A DNA stretch of 19,175 nt from JBFMHD01 sp040752395 [NCBI: Candidatus Hydrogenedentota bacterium] (GCA_040752395.1 JBFMHD010000023.1:1-19175), one strand, 5' to 3'. Shown: positions 5,930 to 14,582, counted from the stretch's first letter. The notes: a model not told the origin generated them from the letters alone. Translations and numbers: made by a program.

Positions 5930-7933
5930 TCACAACACCTCTCTTACGATTCCTGCTATATTTTCAGCCTTAAGATTCTCCAGCCGGTAATATGCCGCAC
6001 ACATTACTTCAGAGAGTTGTTTAAGTTTTTCAAACCTCAAGAACCCATTTTCTGTATCAATCACAATCGATTTTATGCCTGAAGATTTTATCTGTTCTGC
6101 AACTCGGATGGATTCGGAGAATGCATCAATATTCTGGCTCATACTTACGTTGGCTTTACCGTCGGATATAAGTACAAGCACAGGTTTTATGTTTTTGTCC
6201 CTGTTAAGTTCGTTCTGAATAACTTTGAATCCCTGCATCAATCCTTTGGATAACGGTGTCTTTCCTCCTGTGGGTAGTGATTCAAGAGTTTTTTTTGCCA
6301 TCTCAACACTGGAGGTGGGATTAAGTACAACTTCTGCACTATCTCCTTTAAACGCAACAAGTCCCACTCTGTCTCTTTTTTGATAAGAATCTATAAGAAG
6401 CGAAAGTATCGCACCCTTTGTTTCAATCATACGCTGGTTTACTCCCATTGAACCGGATGAATCCAGTATGAAAACAATCGTGCTTCCTATTTTTCTGGCT
6501 CTAACCTTGTTTTGTATATCCTGCTGCTTTATTATTAGTCCACTGTTCACGGTCGATGGTCCACGGTCTTGCTGCGGACTGTGGACTATGGACTGCCGAC
6601 TAATTTGATGCGGTGCTGCAGCACGTATGGTTGCATCTATGGCTATATCCTCAACTTTACCGTTTGCGTTCCTGCTCCTGGTATACCGTCCCTGTCTGGT
6701 ATTAGAGGTAGTAGTGCTGCGTCTTCCTGTACCTGTTTTAGGTTCTTTATCTTTTACGAATGTAAAGGATTTCACTTTGAAAGTGTCGCCTGAAGGAAAA
6801 TTTGTTTCAGTATTATTATTCGGGTTATGCTCTGGTTTATTTTGCTGGCTATTATGAGAATGATTATTATTTTTATTGTGATTAGTATTATTATGCTCGT
6901 GTTTATGTTTTTCTATTGATTTATCAATTTTATCAAGGTTTATTTGGGGTTCCTGAAATGGTTTGCGTCTCATCCGATGGTACATCACCAATTCAGCAGC
7001 TTCTTTCACGTCTTGTTCAGTAACATTTGTTCTGCCATGATACGCAGCTATTGTGCTTGCAACCTTGAGCATAGATATATCAGCTCTGTGTCCATCCACT
7101 CCCATATCAACACAGATCGAAGCAATAAGTTTTACAGTCTCGTCTGAATATTCAACCTCAGGGAAAATATTAATCCCCTTGATAATAATCTCCTGCAATT
7201 TTTTCTCTTCCTCAGCCCATTTTCGTTCAAAACTATGTGGGTCTTTCTCATACTCTAAAGTTCTGCTCACAATCTGCATTCTCATTTCTATATCCTGAAT
7301 ACCCTCCACTTCTACGCACAGTCCGAACCGGTCCAGGAGTTGAGGCCGTAGTTCCCCCTCTTCCGGGTTCATAGTACCTACAAGAATAAATTTTGCAGGA
7401 TGAGAATACGATACACCTTCTCTTTCGATAATGTTCACTCCCATAGCTGCAGAATCAAGCAGTATATCCACAAGATGGTCGTCAAGCAGATTGATCTCGT
7501 CAACATAAAGTATGCCTCTATTCACCTGAGCGAGAATGCCAGGTTCAAACTTTTTCTCGCCAGTTTTGATTGCGGATTCTATATCCAGTGTACCGATTAT
7601 CCTGTCTTCGGTAGCGCCGAGTGGTAGATCTACAACCTGCATTTTTCTTTTCAATACAGGTAGCTGTTCACTAGTACGTTTTCTCTCAGTGCAATTATGA
7701 CACATCTGATCAAGTTTTACCGGGCTGCAATGGAATGGACAATCTGCTACAACTTCTATTTCTGGAAGAAGTGCTGCTAAAGCCCTTGCAGCGGTTGATT
7801 TAGCCGTACCTTTCTGGCCACGGATAAGTACTCCGCCTAAATGCGGATTGATAGCATTTAGAATCAGAGATTTTTTCATCTTTTCCTGACCAACGATAGC
7901 AGTAAACGGAAACACAGTTTTTCTACAACTCAT
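5930..7933 (-). CDS. Fused ChlI/ChlD-type chelatase AAA+/vWA subunit
   Basis: A 667-residue fusion of the AAA+ and von Willebrand A subunits that drive CobN/ChlH-type metal insertion. Walker A GQKGTAKST is at 39-47, Walker B ILYVDE at 141-146, and a four-Cys cluster (65, 69, 78, 81), usual in ChlI partners of CobN-type enzymes, precedes it. A His/Asn-rich linker follows (about 336-365). The vWA domain has the MIDAS DxSxS at Asp491-Ser493-Ser495 and TGGKTPLS later. The start is ATG 7931-7933 with GGAGG at 7942-7946; a longer frame upstream merely translates repeat DNA. Residues 445-466 are an in-frame heptad-repeat insertion just before the vWA domain. With cobN two genes upstream it should form one chelatase complex. 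The metal (Co, Mg, other) is not decided by sequence. Confidence 0.9.
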   Translation of the reverse strand: MSCRKTVFPFTAIVGQEKMKKSLILNAINPHLGGVLIRGQKGTAKSTAARALAALLPEIEVVADCPFHCSPVKLDQMCHNCTERKRTSEQLPVLKRKMQVVDLPLGATEDRIIGTLDIESAIKTGEKKFEPGILAQVNRGILYVDEINLLDDHLVDILLDSAAMGVNIIEREGVSYSHPAKFILVGTMNPEEGELRPQLLDRFGLCVEVEGIQDIEMRMQIVSRTLEYEKDPHSFERKWAEEEKKLQEIIIKGINIFPEVEYSDETVKLIASICVDMGVDGHRADISMLKVASTIAAYHGRTNVTEQDVKEAAELVMYHRMRRKPFQEPQINLDKIDKSIEKHKHEHNNTNHNKNNNHSHNSQQNKPEHNPNNNTETNFPSGDTFKVKSFTFVKDKEPKTGTGRRSTTTSNTRQGRYTRSRNANGKVEDIAIDATIRAAAPHQISRQSIVHSPQQDRGPSTVNSGLIIKQQDIQNKVRARKIGSTIVFILDSSGSMGVNQRMIETKGAILSLLIDSYQKRDRVGLVAFKGDSAEVVLNPTSSVEMAKKTLESLPTGGKTPLSKGLMQGFKVIQNELNRDKNIKPVLVLISDGKANVSMSQNIDAFSESIRVAEQIKSSGIKSIVIDTENGFLRFEKLKQLSEVMCAAYYRLENLKAENIAGIVREVL
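6537..6602. repeat. Heptad palindromic repeat 2, in frame inside chlID
   Basis: A 66-bp copy (exactly 22 codons) with ends AGTCCACTGTTCACGG and GGACTGCCGACTA and opposed heptad arms. It is read through in chlID as residues 445-466 (includes SIVHSP and RGPSTVNSGL), in the loop between linker and vWA domain. It is GC-richer than the surrounding gene. Confidence 0.85.
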
Positions 7934-7962
7934 AATAATTTCCTCCATTATTAATCCACAAT

Positions 7963-8036
7963 TAGTCCACGGTCGATGGTCCACAGTCCACAGAAAGAGT
8001 TCTGACCATAGTCTGTGGACCATTGAGTATCAACTA
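7963..8036. repeat. Heptad palindromic repeat 3 (3' flank of helix-bundle gene)
   Basis: TAGTCCACGGTCGATGG and further heptads on the left, then TCTGTGGACCATTGAGTATC on the right, which can pair. The inner edge includes the TAG stop of the four-helix-bundle gene (8034-8036). The outer edge lies 16 bases upstream of the chlID ribosome site. Confidence 0.8.
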
Positions 8037-8387
8037 TTTTATTGATTTTCTTAATGCCTGTAACATTTTGATAATTGTTTCTAACTCCGTATATAATTTT
8101 TGAAATTCATCTTGAGTCAGTAAATTTCTTCTTTTACCAATATATAAACAACTAACAACTTCAATTCCTGAACGAATTGCATATCCAATAAACTGTCTGA
8201 ATTCTGCATTTGTTTGTCCTGTAGAAGCTTCTGCTATATTTAATGCTATTGAATCATCAGCTCTTTTAATCTGGCTTATTAAAATATATAATTCTTCTTT
8301 AGGAAATTTCCTGGTTAGTTCATGAATCTGATAACTAAATTCATTTGCTTTTTGCCATACTTCCAACTTTTCAAATTTAAACGCCAT
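8034..8387 (-). CDS. Four-helix-bundle protein (23S-IVS/Avd-like)
   Basis: A 117-residue, all-helical, basic protein of the four-helix-bundle family first seen in 23S rRNA intervening sequences, structurally akin to the Avd accessory protein of diversity-generating retroelements. Typical features are FEKLEVWQKANEFSYQIHELT at the start, IKRADDSIALNIAEAS near 50-65 and EFRQFIGYAIRSGIEVVSCL near 70-90. ATG 8385-8387 has AGGAG at 8397-8401; a longer frame (to 8408) runs into repeat DNA. The biochemical role of lone members is unknown; Avd relatives bind nucleic acid. It interrupts the chelatase gene pair and is bounded on both sides by inverted heptad repeats, unlike every other gene here, so it looks inserted rather than part of the uptake pathway. 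Confidence 0.88.
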   Translation of the reverse strand: MAFKFEKLEVWQKANEFSYQIHELTRKFPKEELYILISQIKRADDSIALNIAEASTGQTNAEFRQFIGYAIRSGIEVVSCLYIGKRRNLLTQDEFQKLYTELETIIKMLQALRKSIK

Positions 8388-8401
8388 TTTTGCTTTCTCC
8401 T

Positions 8402-11400
8402 TTACCATGGACTGTGGACTGTTGACTGTTGACTGTGGACTATTATATCAATACTTCCACCCTGATATTCTTGTGTAATATCTCCCATTTTTTCTTCCAT
8501 CCAGCCCTCAATCTCAAGAAAAGTATGATTCAATCCTTTTAAAACGTCCGGGTCTGCGTTCCATAATCCTCGTTGTTCAGCTTCAAGGAACCGGCGTGCA
8601 AGTTCCTCAAGTGCCCAAGGATTATTCCTTTTAAAAAAATCACGCATCTCGTCATCAAGTACATATTTTTTTGTCAGTTCATCAAACACCCAGTCGTCAA
8701 CAACATCGGAGGTAGCATCCCAGTGGTAAACCATTACAGCTTTATGTGCCATGTCCTGTGCTCCTTTATATCCATGTTTTTTCATTCCATCAATCCATTG
8801 CGGGTTAAGTAATTTTACCCTGACAATCCGTTCTATCTCTTCTCTTAATTCACGGATTGTCGGATTAGCCGGGTCTTTTGTATCTCCCCAGAGCACTTTC
8901 GGGATCTGGTTAGTGAGTGCTCGTACTGCTGAGGTCATCCCTCCCTGGAAATCGTTATAACAACATCTGAGGAGATCAGTTTCATCTGTTTCCATCTTAT
9001 GGAATACTGTGGTTATTTTTTTTAGATTATGTACAAATTCACTGTAGCACTCTTGTCCAAAAATATTCTCACCGTATGCAAAACCACCGTGTTCTATAAA
9101 GGTTTCGCCAAGATCATTTACTGTTTTCCATGCGCTTGCTGCAAGCATCAATTTTACACCGCAACCGTAAGCACCAGGTTTTGCTGCAAATATTCTGAAA
9201 GTTGCAGCACGAGTAATCGCCTCATCATTAATATATGATTTATTTTGTGTTACGGTTCTTTTATATTCGTTAACATTTTTGCGTATATAATTTTGTGTCT
9301 CGTCTTCGTCAAGATTGGCAATCATTACAACAGTATTATCAAGCAGTTCTATTAAATTTGGCAAAGTATCCCTGACTATCTCACTTGTTCTGACTATAAC
9401 ATCTATACGTGGCCTATTTAATTCCTGTAATGGGATAGCCTCAACCCCTGTTACTACTCCTCCTTCATTCCAGATAGGTCTTGCCCCCATGAGATACAGT
9501 ATTTGTGCCAGTTGTTCACCGTCAGCACGATATGCATCTATACTCCATAATACCATCCCGATTTTTTCAGGGTATCTGTTCTCAATTGTCATAGATTTTT
9601 TCAGTATTTCGTCAGCTAATTTCATACCGATTTTATATGCTACTTTTGTCGGAATTTTTCGTGGATCAATACTGAAAATATTTCTGGCTGTAGGTAAAAC
9701 ATCGGTCTTACCGCGAGTTAATGTACCACCCGGACCAGGATCGATATATCGTTTATCCATCGCATCATTTACTCTGGGAATCTCTCGTTCTGTTTTCATC
9801 AGGTCTGGATAGAGGATATCTTTAATCCACATTAGAATAGAAAATAACCTGTTTATTTTTAATCTATTAAATTTTACTTTTTTAAATTGAGCGGAAATAA
9901 AATCTTCATCTATGTAATTATTAGTTAATAAATTCTCTATGATAGTTAGTGCAATTCTTTCGCTTTCAGCAATCAACTCTGTGTTCTGTTTTTCAATAAC
10001 TTCATCATAGTTATGACCCAATATTTCAAGAATGCATCTCCTGATTGATGGCAGGTTTCCATCATATTTGAGGATTGATAGTATCATCTTTGTGGTTTTT
10101 TTTATATCGTGTGTTTTACTCAATATATGCAAGCCATCGTTGATATTAGAATCTCTGAGGATAAATAATTTGTCATGCAACTTTTGAATTACTTCGTCTT
10201 CTTTCATCTTTTGAGCCGGATATTTTTCACAGGTAGGAAATAATCTAAATTTTATAGCAAGATTGCATATCTGTTCAAAAAGCAACTTTCTCCTTAATTC
10301 TTCATTTAACATAGCAGCATTATTGTATTGCAAAAGCAGGTCGTCCAGTTCAGCAAGTTCGTCATATAATTCAGCGGACTGCATATAAGGGATAATATGG
10401 TCAGTTATAACAGCATAAGCCCTGCGTTTTGCAATAATTGCCTCATTGGGATTTTTGCATGTATAAATATAAATATGCGGAACATTCCCTGTGATTATTT
10501 CAGGGAAACAATCCGAACTCATTCCGCAGGATTTACCGGGTAGAAATTCAATGTAGCCGTGAGTTCCTGTTGAAATAATTATATCCGAGGTTTCCTGTAT
10601 CCATTTGAAGGTTGCATAACATTGATGAGTAGGTGGTATCACAGGGTTATGCAGTATTTTACAAACCTCGCCATCACAGCGTGCACCATAACAGCCACGT
10701 TTTGGCTCTGCCATTATTTTTATATTCCCAAAAGTTAATCCAGTAATCACGATTTTATTGTTATACACCATACTCTGTCCTGGGGGTTCACCCCAATTAT
10801 CAACCATTTTTTTTCTATTGGCTTCAGATAACTGGTTGAAATATTCAGCATATTTATCCTGATCAATAAAGGTTATAGCACCACCTTTATTAACTATTTC
10901 ATCTATGGTTGTCCACCTGAACTCGCTGACTGCTTTTTTATTTATGAATTCATCCGACAGAGATTTCCCGTGTTCCGGTATATTTTCTATATTATAACCC
11001 TGGTCAGCCATATACTTCATTAATCTGACTACACTTTCAAATGTATCAAGTCCAACAGCTCCACCGAGAGAAGCCTCAACCCCAGCGCAGGGGTTATTGT
11101 GAAGTAAAATAGTAACTTTTCGCTGACTTTTTGGTAATTCCTTCAGCTTGAGCCAATTCTTTATACGCCTTACAAAAAATTCAAGCCGTTCTTTTATCGG
11201 TATCTGTATTGAATCGTAATCTTCTTTATTGTCTGACTCTCTTGCAAATATAACTGTAGGTTCTATAGTACCATTAAATTCGGGTTGGGCTACCCAGTAA
11301 ATCTGGTTTATTGGCGTAATTCCCTGTGCACTTTTTTCCCATTCTTCTTCTGTTCTACCAGTCGAACAAACCGCCTGGAAAACAGGTACATCTATAATAT

Positions 11401-11788
11401 CAAGTACTGTCTTATTATTATCTGATTTTATATCTTTGAGATACAGGAAAGAAGAAACACAGTTGATTATGGCATCGGTATTTTTTAATAGTTTTAAATC
11501 CACGTTATAGCCAGGACAATCCGTATCTGAATATGCCTTGTGTTGCGAAAATACAGGTACAGGAATTATATTATTTTTTTCAAGCTCCAAAATCAATGCA
11601 TCAATCCCGCGTAAATTTTTCCTTAATATCAGGGAATGAGAAAAAAAGATACCGACTTTATGAAGAGTTTTACCTGTAAAATCTATTGGTTTCTTTTTTC
11701 TATACCAGTTTAAATATTTGGTAATATTCTTAAAAATTATTTCACTTTCAGGATAATAAAATCCTGTGAATGGTATTTTCTGTTTCAT
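8402..11788 (-). CDS. cobN: CobN-type chelatase large subunit
   Basis: A 1128-residue CobN/ChlH-superfamily protein, the tetrapyrrole-binding subunit that exchanges metal with ATP-driven help from ChlI/ChlD. Family hallmarks include NNPCAGVEASLGGAVGLDT (about 230), GTHGYIEFLPGKS (about 406), IYIYTCKNPNEAIIAKRRAYA, PGPGGTLTRGKTDVLPTARN (about 683), NRYPEKIGMVLWS, RIFAAKPGAYGCGVK and HGGFAYGENIFG. The start is ATG 11786-11788 with AGAGGAG at 11799-11805, two bases after the upstream stop. Length is at the low end for CobN. The last 13 residues are translated from a heptad repeat, so the native C-terminus has been replaced. Related CobN-like proteins (HmuS) remove metal from haem, so haem or other tetrapyrrole processing is an alternative to cobalt insertion; the fused AAA+/vWA partner next door argues for an ATP-driven chelatase. 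Confidence 0.92.
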   Translation of the reverse strand: MKQKIPFTGFYYPESEIIFKNITKYLNWYRKKKPIDFTGKTLHKVGIFFSHSLILRKNLRGIDALILELEKNNIIPVPVFSQHKAYSDTDCPGYNVDLKLLKNTDAIINCVSSFLYLKDIKSDNNKTVLDIIDVPVFQAVCSTGRTEEEWEKSAQGITPINQIYWVAQPEFNGTIEPTVIFARESDNKEDYDSIQIPIKERLEFFVRRIKNWLKLKELPKSQRKVTILLHNNPCAGVEASLGGAVGLDTFESVVRLMKYMADQGYNIENIPEHGKSLSDEFINKKAVSEFRWTTIDEIVNKGGAITFIDQDKYAEYFNQLSEANRKKMVDNWGEPPGQSMVYNNKIVITGLTFGNIKIMAEPKRGCYGARCDGEVCKILHNPVIPPTHQCYATFKWIQETSDIIISTGTHGYIEFLPGKSCGMSSDCFPEIITGNVPHIYIYTCKNPNEAIIAKRRAYAVITDHIIPYMQSAELYDELAELDDLLLQYNNAAMLNEELRRKLLFEQICNLAIKFRLFPTCEKYPAQKMKEDEVIQKLHDKLFILRDSNINDGLHILSKTHDIKKTTKMILSILKYDGNLPSIRRCILEILGHNYDEVIEKQNTELIAESERIALTIIENLLTNNYIDEDFISAQFKKVKFNRLKINRLFSILMWIKDILYPDLMKTEREIPRVNDAMDKRYIDPGPGGTLTRGKTDVLPTARNIFSIDPRKIPTKVAYKIGMKLADEILKKSMTIENRYPEKIGMVLWSIDAYRADGEQLAQILYLMGARPIWNEGGVVTGVEAIPLQELNRPRIDVIVRTSEIVRDTLPNLIELLDNTVVMIANLDEDETQNYIRKNVNEYKRTVTQNKSYINDEAITRAATFRIFAAKPGAYGCGVKLMLAASAWKTVNDLGETFIEHGGFAYGENIFGQECYSEFVHNLKKITTVFHKMETDETDLLRCCYNDFQGGMTSAVRALTNQIPKVLWGDTKDPANPTIRELREEIERIVRVKLLNPQWIDGMKKHGYKGAQDMAHKAVMVYHWDATSDVVDDWVFDELTKKYVLDDEMRDFFKRNNPWALEELARRFLEAEQRGLWNADPDVLKGLNHTFLEIEGWMEEKMGDITQEYQGGSIDIIVHSQQSTVHSPW
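8405..8443. repeat. Heptad repeat 4 (cobN 3' end)
   Basis: A single-arm copy: on the plus strand CCATGGACTGTGGACTGTT followed by GACTGTTGACTGTGGACTA. It forms the last 13 codons of cobN (IVHSQQSTVHSPW) and the 5' flank of the four-helix-bundle gene. Confidence 0.8.
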
Positions 11789-11790
11789 AT

Positions 11791-12753
11791 CTACATTACT
11801 CCTCTTATCATCAGGATACATATTATAAATAATAACCTGGTACTAAGTCCAAGCATTGTAGAAGTGGTTACAATTTTAACGCCAAGAGAGAAGCCGAAGA
11901 TCGAGGTATATTTTGCAAGACCGCCTCTTAAAACAAATATCGGTAGCATCAGGAAACTGCCGAGCAGACAAGCAAGCATAGCGTCTATCTCGACAATCTT
12001 GCCATCATTAATCATAGTACCGATTGTTGTAGCACCAGCAATGGGACTAAAGATATAAGTGCCCACCGGGAGGGCTATTTCATCAGGTAGACCTAAAATA
12101 TCAGTAACTGGTACAACGACTTTTTCAATGTAAGATATAACCCCGGAATTAATACAGCAGAAAATAACAAACGTTATACAAACATACATAGTAGCCAATT
12201 TTAAGAATATTTTTAACTGTTGAAAATATGACAATCTATGTATCTTATTCTTTTGTAAAAAATTGTTGTTATATTTTTGCGATTTATCTGCTCCTGTGTA
12301 TCTCAACCTGGTCTTAATAACAATAAATATCAATATCATAATACTTGAAGATAAAAAACAAGTGAAATAGACCAGTCCAACTTTGAGACCTAATATGGGG
12401 ATAATAACCGGCATCTGATATGTGAAAGATTCTTTGATGTATACAGAGATAGAATTAAACAGAGCTCCAAGATAAGTCTGATATTCAGTCAGTATCCCTT
12501 TTTTATTCAGGTCAGAAAGCATAATATTACCGCTGAGTAACGACCCTATGGATATAACAAAAGTAAACGCAACTTCTCCTGGCAATCTTAACAATGGAAC
12601 AAGAAATGAGCCTATTTTACCTATTCTATCGAGAATGCCTCTATCAATCAGGCCCCAGGTCGCTGATATAGAGATAAACATAATTAGCAAAGTTCTGGGT
12701 ACAAAATCGAGCATATCAGCAATAGAAATGTTAATAACGTTTATAATGTTCAT
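11791..12753 (-). CDS. Gate-domain ('nucleoside recognition') membrane protein
   Basis: A 320-residue integral membrane protein with about eight hydrophobic segments in two similar halves (about 10-125 and 185-318), as in SpmA/SpmB-type and FeoB Gate proteins. Segments such as LLRLPGEVAFTFVISIGSLLSG and LGLPDEIALPVGTYIFSPIAG (one per half) are typical. Proteins of this type often sit beside cobN and Btu-like transporters and are suspected to move metal ions or cofactors; the substrate is unknown. ATG 12751-12753 overlaps the btuD stop as ATGA, which I prefer; ATG 12787-12789 would add 12 residues. Its first codons (MNIINVINIS) come from an AACATT-type repeat. The stop is two bases before cobN, so the two are coupled. 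Confidence 0.75.
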   Translation of the reverse strand: MNIINVINISIADMLDFVPRTLLIMFISISATWGLIDRGILDRIGKIGSFLVPLLRLPGEVAFTFVISIGSLLSGNIMLSDLNKKGILTEYQTYLGALFNSISVYIKESFTYQMPVIIPILGLKVGLVYFTCFLSSSIMILIFIVIKTRLRYTGADKSQKYNNNFLQKNKIHRLSYFQQLKIFLKLATMYVCITFVIFCCINSGVISYIEKVVVPVTDILGLPDEIALPVGTYIFSPIAGATTIGTMINDGKIVEIDAMLACLLGSFLMLPIFVLRGGLAKYTSIFGFSLGVKIVTTSTMLGLSTRLLFIICILMIRGVM

Positions 12754-12763
12754 AATGTTTTTA
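12727..12763 (-). repeat. AACATT tandem repeat, copy 2
   Basis: On the minus strand, an A-run then AACATTATG, AACATTATA, AACGTTATT, AACATT: four 9-nt units. It spans the btuD stop and the first codons of the Gate protein, supplying MNIINVINI. Confidence 0.6.
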
Positions 12764-13532
12764 CACATAGGGGGATGATATTTAAACATCCTGTTTTATC
12801 ACGCAATATTTCAACATTGACCCCATATACATCGAATATATTCTGTTCATTAAAAACCTGCTCAGCCGTACCGCAGACAAAAATTCTGCCAGACTTTAAA
12901 ATAATAACTCTGTCACTGTATCTTGCAGCAAGATTTAAATCATGAGACACCATAACAATAATCAGTCCGTTATTCTTACAAAGTTTTACCAAAAGTTCCA
13001 TAAGTTCTATTTGGTAGTTTATGTCAAGATGGAGTGTAGGTTCATCGAGCAAAAGAACAGACGGTTCCTGTGCCAGTGCCCGGGCTATGACCATACGCTG
13101 AAACTCACCACCGCTTAATTCTGTAATAAGTCTTGTCTCAAGATGTCGGATATCACAGAGATCAAGCGAATGTCTCACGACCTCATAATCTTTTTTTGAT
13201 TCAGATTCAAATGTACCCAAGTGCGGATACCTACCTATAAGAACAGTATCAAAAATAGTGAACGGGAACTGCGAGGATGAATTCTGCGGTACCACGCCAA
13301 TTTTCCGGGCGATGGCTTTCTCGCCAATGATACTGATATCCTCTTTATCAAGATAAACCGCACCTGTGTAAGGTTTAAGAGTATTGTTGATGCATTTTAA
13401 CAGTGTGGTTTTCCCTGAACCATTAGGTCCAACTATGGTAAAAAATTGTCCAGAGTCAACCTGAAAGGTTATGTTATCGAGAGCCTTGAAACTGTCATAA
13501 TAAAATGTAATGTTGTTAATTTTTATAAACAT
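12750..13532 (-). CDS. btuD: Fe-siderophore/haem/B12-type ABC ATPase
   Basis: A 260-residue ABC ATPase of the BtuD/FhuC/HmuV group that powers BtuC-type permeases. Walker A GPNGSGKTT is near residues 35-43, Q-loop VVPQNSS near 80, signature LSGGEFQR near 139-146, Walker B VLLLDEPT near 159-166 and the switch His in MVSHD near 195. Most likely start is ATG 13530-13532; an in-frame TTG three codons earlier is possible. Neither has a clear ribosome site, perhaps because repeat DNA occupies the upstream gap (13541-13569). It lies between the permease gene and the Gate protein gene, and overlaps the latter by four bases. Symbol by family and context; sequence does not separate vitamin B12 from haem or siderophore transport. 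Confidence 0.88.
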   Translation of the reverse strand: MFIKINNITFYYDSFKALDNITFQVDSGQFFTIVGPNGSGKTTLLKCINNTLKPYTGAVYLDKEDISIIGEKAIARKIGVVPQNSSSQFPFTIFDTVLIGRYPHLGTFESESKKDYEVVRHSLDLCDIRHLETRLITELSGGEFQRMVIARALAQEPSVLLLDEPTLHLDINYQIELMELLVKLCKNNGLIIVMVSHDLNLAARYSDRVIILKSGRIFVCGTAEQVFNEQNIFDVYGVNVEILRDKTGCLNIIPLCVKTL

Positions 13533-13540
13533 AGTTATCA

Positions 13541-13569
13541 AAATTTGTAATGTTCATAATGTTTTTTTT
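13541..13569 (-). repeat. AACATT repeat, copy 3 (btuC-btuD gap)
   Basis: On the minus strand an eight-A run, AACATTATG, AACATTACA, AATTTT. It begins at the btuC stop codon and fills nearly the whole gap before btuD. It shares the A-run plus AACATTATGAACATTA core with copy 2. Confidence 0.6.
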
Positions 13570-14582
13570 CAAAACCCCATTGTTTTTTTTCGTGTTCGCA
13601 AAAGAAAGAGAAAAAATGGTACACCTAAAATCGCTGTTATGATTCCAACCGGCAGTTCAGTAGGTGAAATAATCCGTCTTGCAAAAGTATCCATCCATAC
13701 AAGCAGAATGCCACCTGCGAAAGCTGATGCAGGAACCAGTATTCTGTGGTTCGGTCCCACAAACATCCGCATAATATGAGGTACAATAAGACCAACAAAA
13801 CCTATAACCCCTGAGACAGAAACAGCAGCAGCGGTTATAAGTGATGATAAAACAAGTATTATCTTGCGTGTGGTTTCAAGTTTGACACCAACATTCTGTG
13901 CCACCTCTTCACCCAGCATAAGTGCATTCAGTTCACGGTTGAACAGATAAAGGATAAACGTACATGGTACTATTACTGAAAAAGATACCAGTACATTGTA
14001 CCAGTCAGCTTTCCATAAACCGCCCATAAGCCAGAACACTATCTCCCGCAGATTGCTTTCAGAAGCATAATATTGTGTAAATGAGACCATTGCTGAGAAA
14101 AAAAGTGAGACAGCTATACCGGCAAGAAGTAATGTTTCCACAGGAACCTTGCCTTTCACCCGTGCGATGTAATAAACACAAAAAGCGGTTAATAATGAAA
14201 ACAAAAATGCGCCAGGTACGATTAACAATCTGGTCCATCCAAAGATAATAATAACCGATGCACCGAAAGATGCACCTGAAGCTATGCCCACGATATATGG
14301 CCCTGCCATCGGATTCCTGAACATACTCTGCATAGCACACCCGCTAACAGCAAGCGCCATACCTACAAGTATGCCAAGTAGCACTCGTGGTATCCTTACG
14401 CTCATAATAATTGCATATACATTGTGGTCCCATGTAATTGATACAGGTATCCCGAGTTTATAGAAAATTATCTTAAATATGTTTTTGCAGGAGATGTCTA
14501 CCGGTCCCTGTATTAAGCTGAGTATTACCGTGAATACAAAAAGGATTAAAAGAAAAAACATTATCGAACTATTATTTTTCAT
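13569..14582 (-). CDS. btuC: FecCD/BtuC-type ABC permease
   Basis: A 337-residue permease of the FecCD/BtuC family with about ten membrane helices. Signatures include SVRIPRVLLGILVGMALAVS (about 60-80), GCAMQSMFRNPMAGPYIVGI, GASFGASVIII, FWLMGGLWKADW, AQNVGVKLETTRK (the loop that contacts the ATPase) and VSGVIGFVGLIVPHIMR with ISPTELPVGIITAILGVPFF at the end. ATG 14580-14582 is chosen because the first helix begins just after it (MKNNSSIMFFLLILF); the longer frame adds 39 hydrophilic residues inside btuF. It overlaps btuF by 11 bases, with AGGA about ten bases upstream. It would move the ligand held by BtuF through the inner membrane. Confidence 0.92.
   Translation of the reverse strand: MKNNSSIMFFLLILFVFTVILSLIQGPVDISCKNIFKIIFYKLGIPVSITWDHNVYAIIMSVRIPRVLLGILVGMALAVSGCAMQSMFRNPMAGPYIVGIASGASFGASVIIIFGWTRLLIVPGAFLFSLLTAFCVYYIARVKGKVPVETLLLAGIAVSLFFSAMVSFTQYYASESNLREIVFWLMGGLWKADWYNVLVSFSVIVPCTFILYLFNRELNALMLGEEVAQNVGVKLETTRKIILVLSSLITAAAVSVSGVIGFVGLIVPHIMRMFVGPNHRILVPASAFAGGILLVWMDTFARRIISPTELPVGIITAILGVPFFLFLLRTRKKTMGF

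Larger units (their letters stand above)
7963..8443. mobile_element. Putative repeat-bounded element carrying four-helix-bundle gene
   Basis: A 481-bp unit with terminal inverted repeats: the outer eight bases are perfect (TAGTCCAC / GTGGACTA), and the inner arms continue as matching 7-nt units for about 30 bases. It sits exactly between cobN and chlID. The only gene inside is the four-helix-bundle gene. Short copies elsewhere in the operon have the same ends but no gene. That this unit is mobile is inferred from this layout; no transposase or target duplication was seen. Confidence 0.5.

Noticed and set aside
7934-8023. 30-residue N-terminal extension of ChlID
   Set aside because: Those codons translate heptad repeat 3; a strong GGAGG sits eight bases before the internal ATG at 7931-7933.
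9315-9812. 165-codon plus-strand open frame
   Set aside because: It is antisense to well-conserved cobN sequence and has no ribosome site or recognisable protein pattern.
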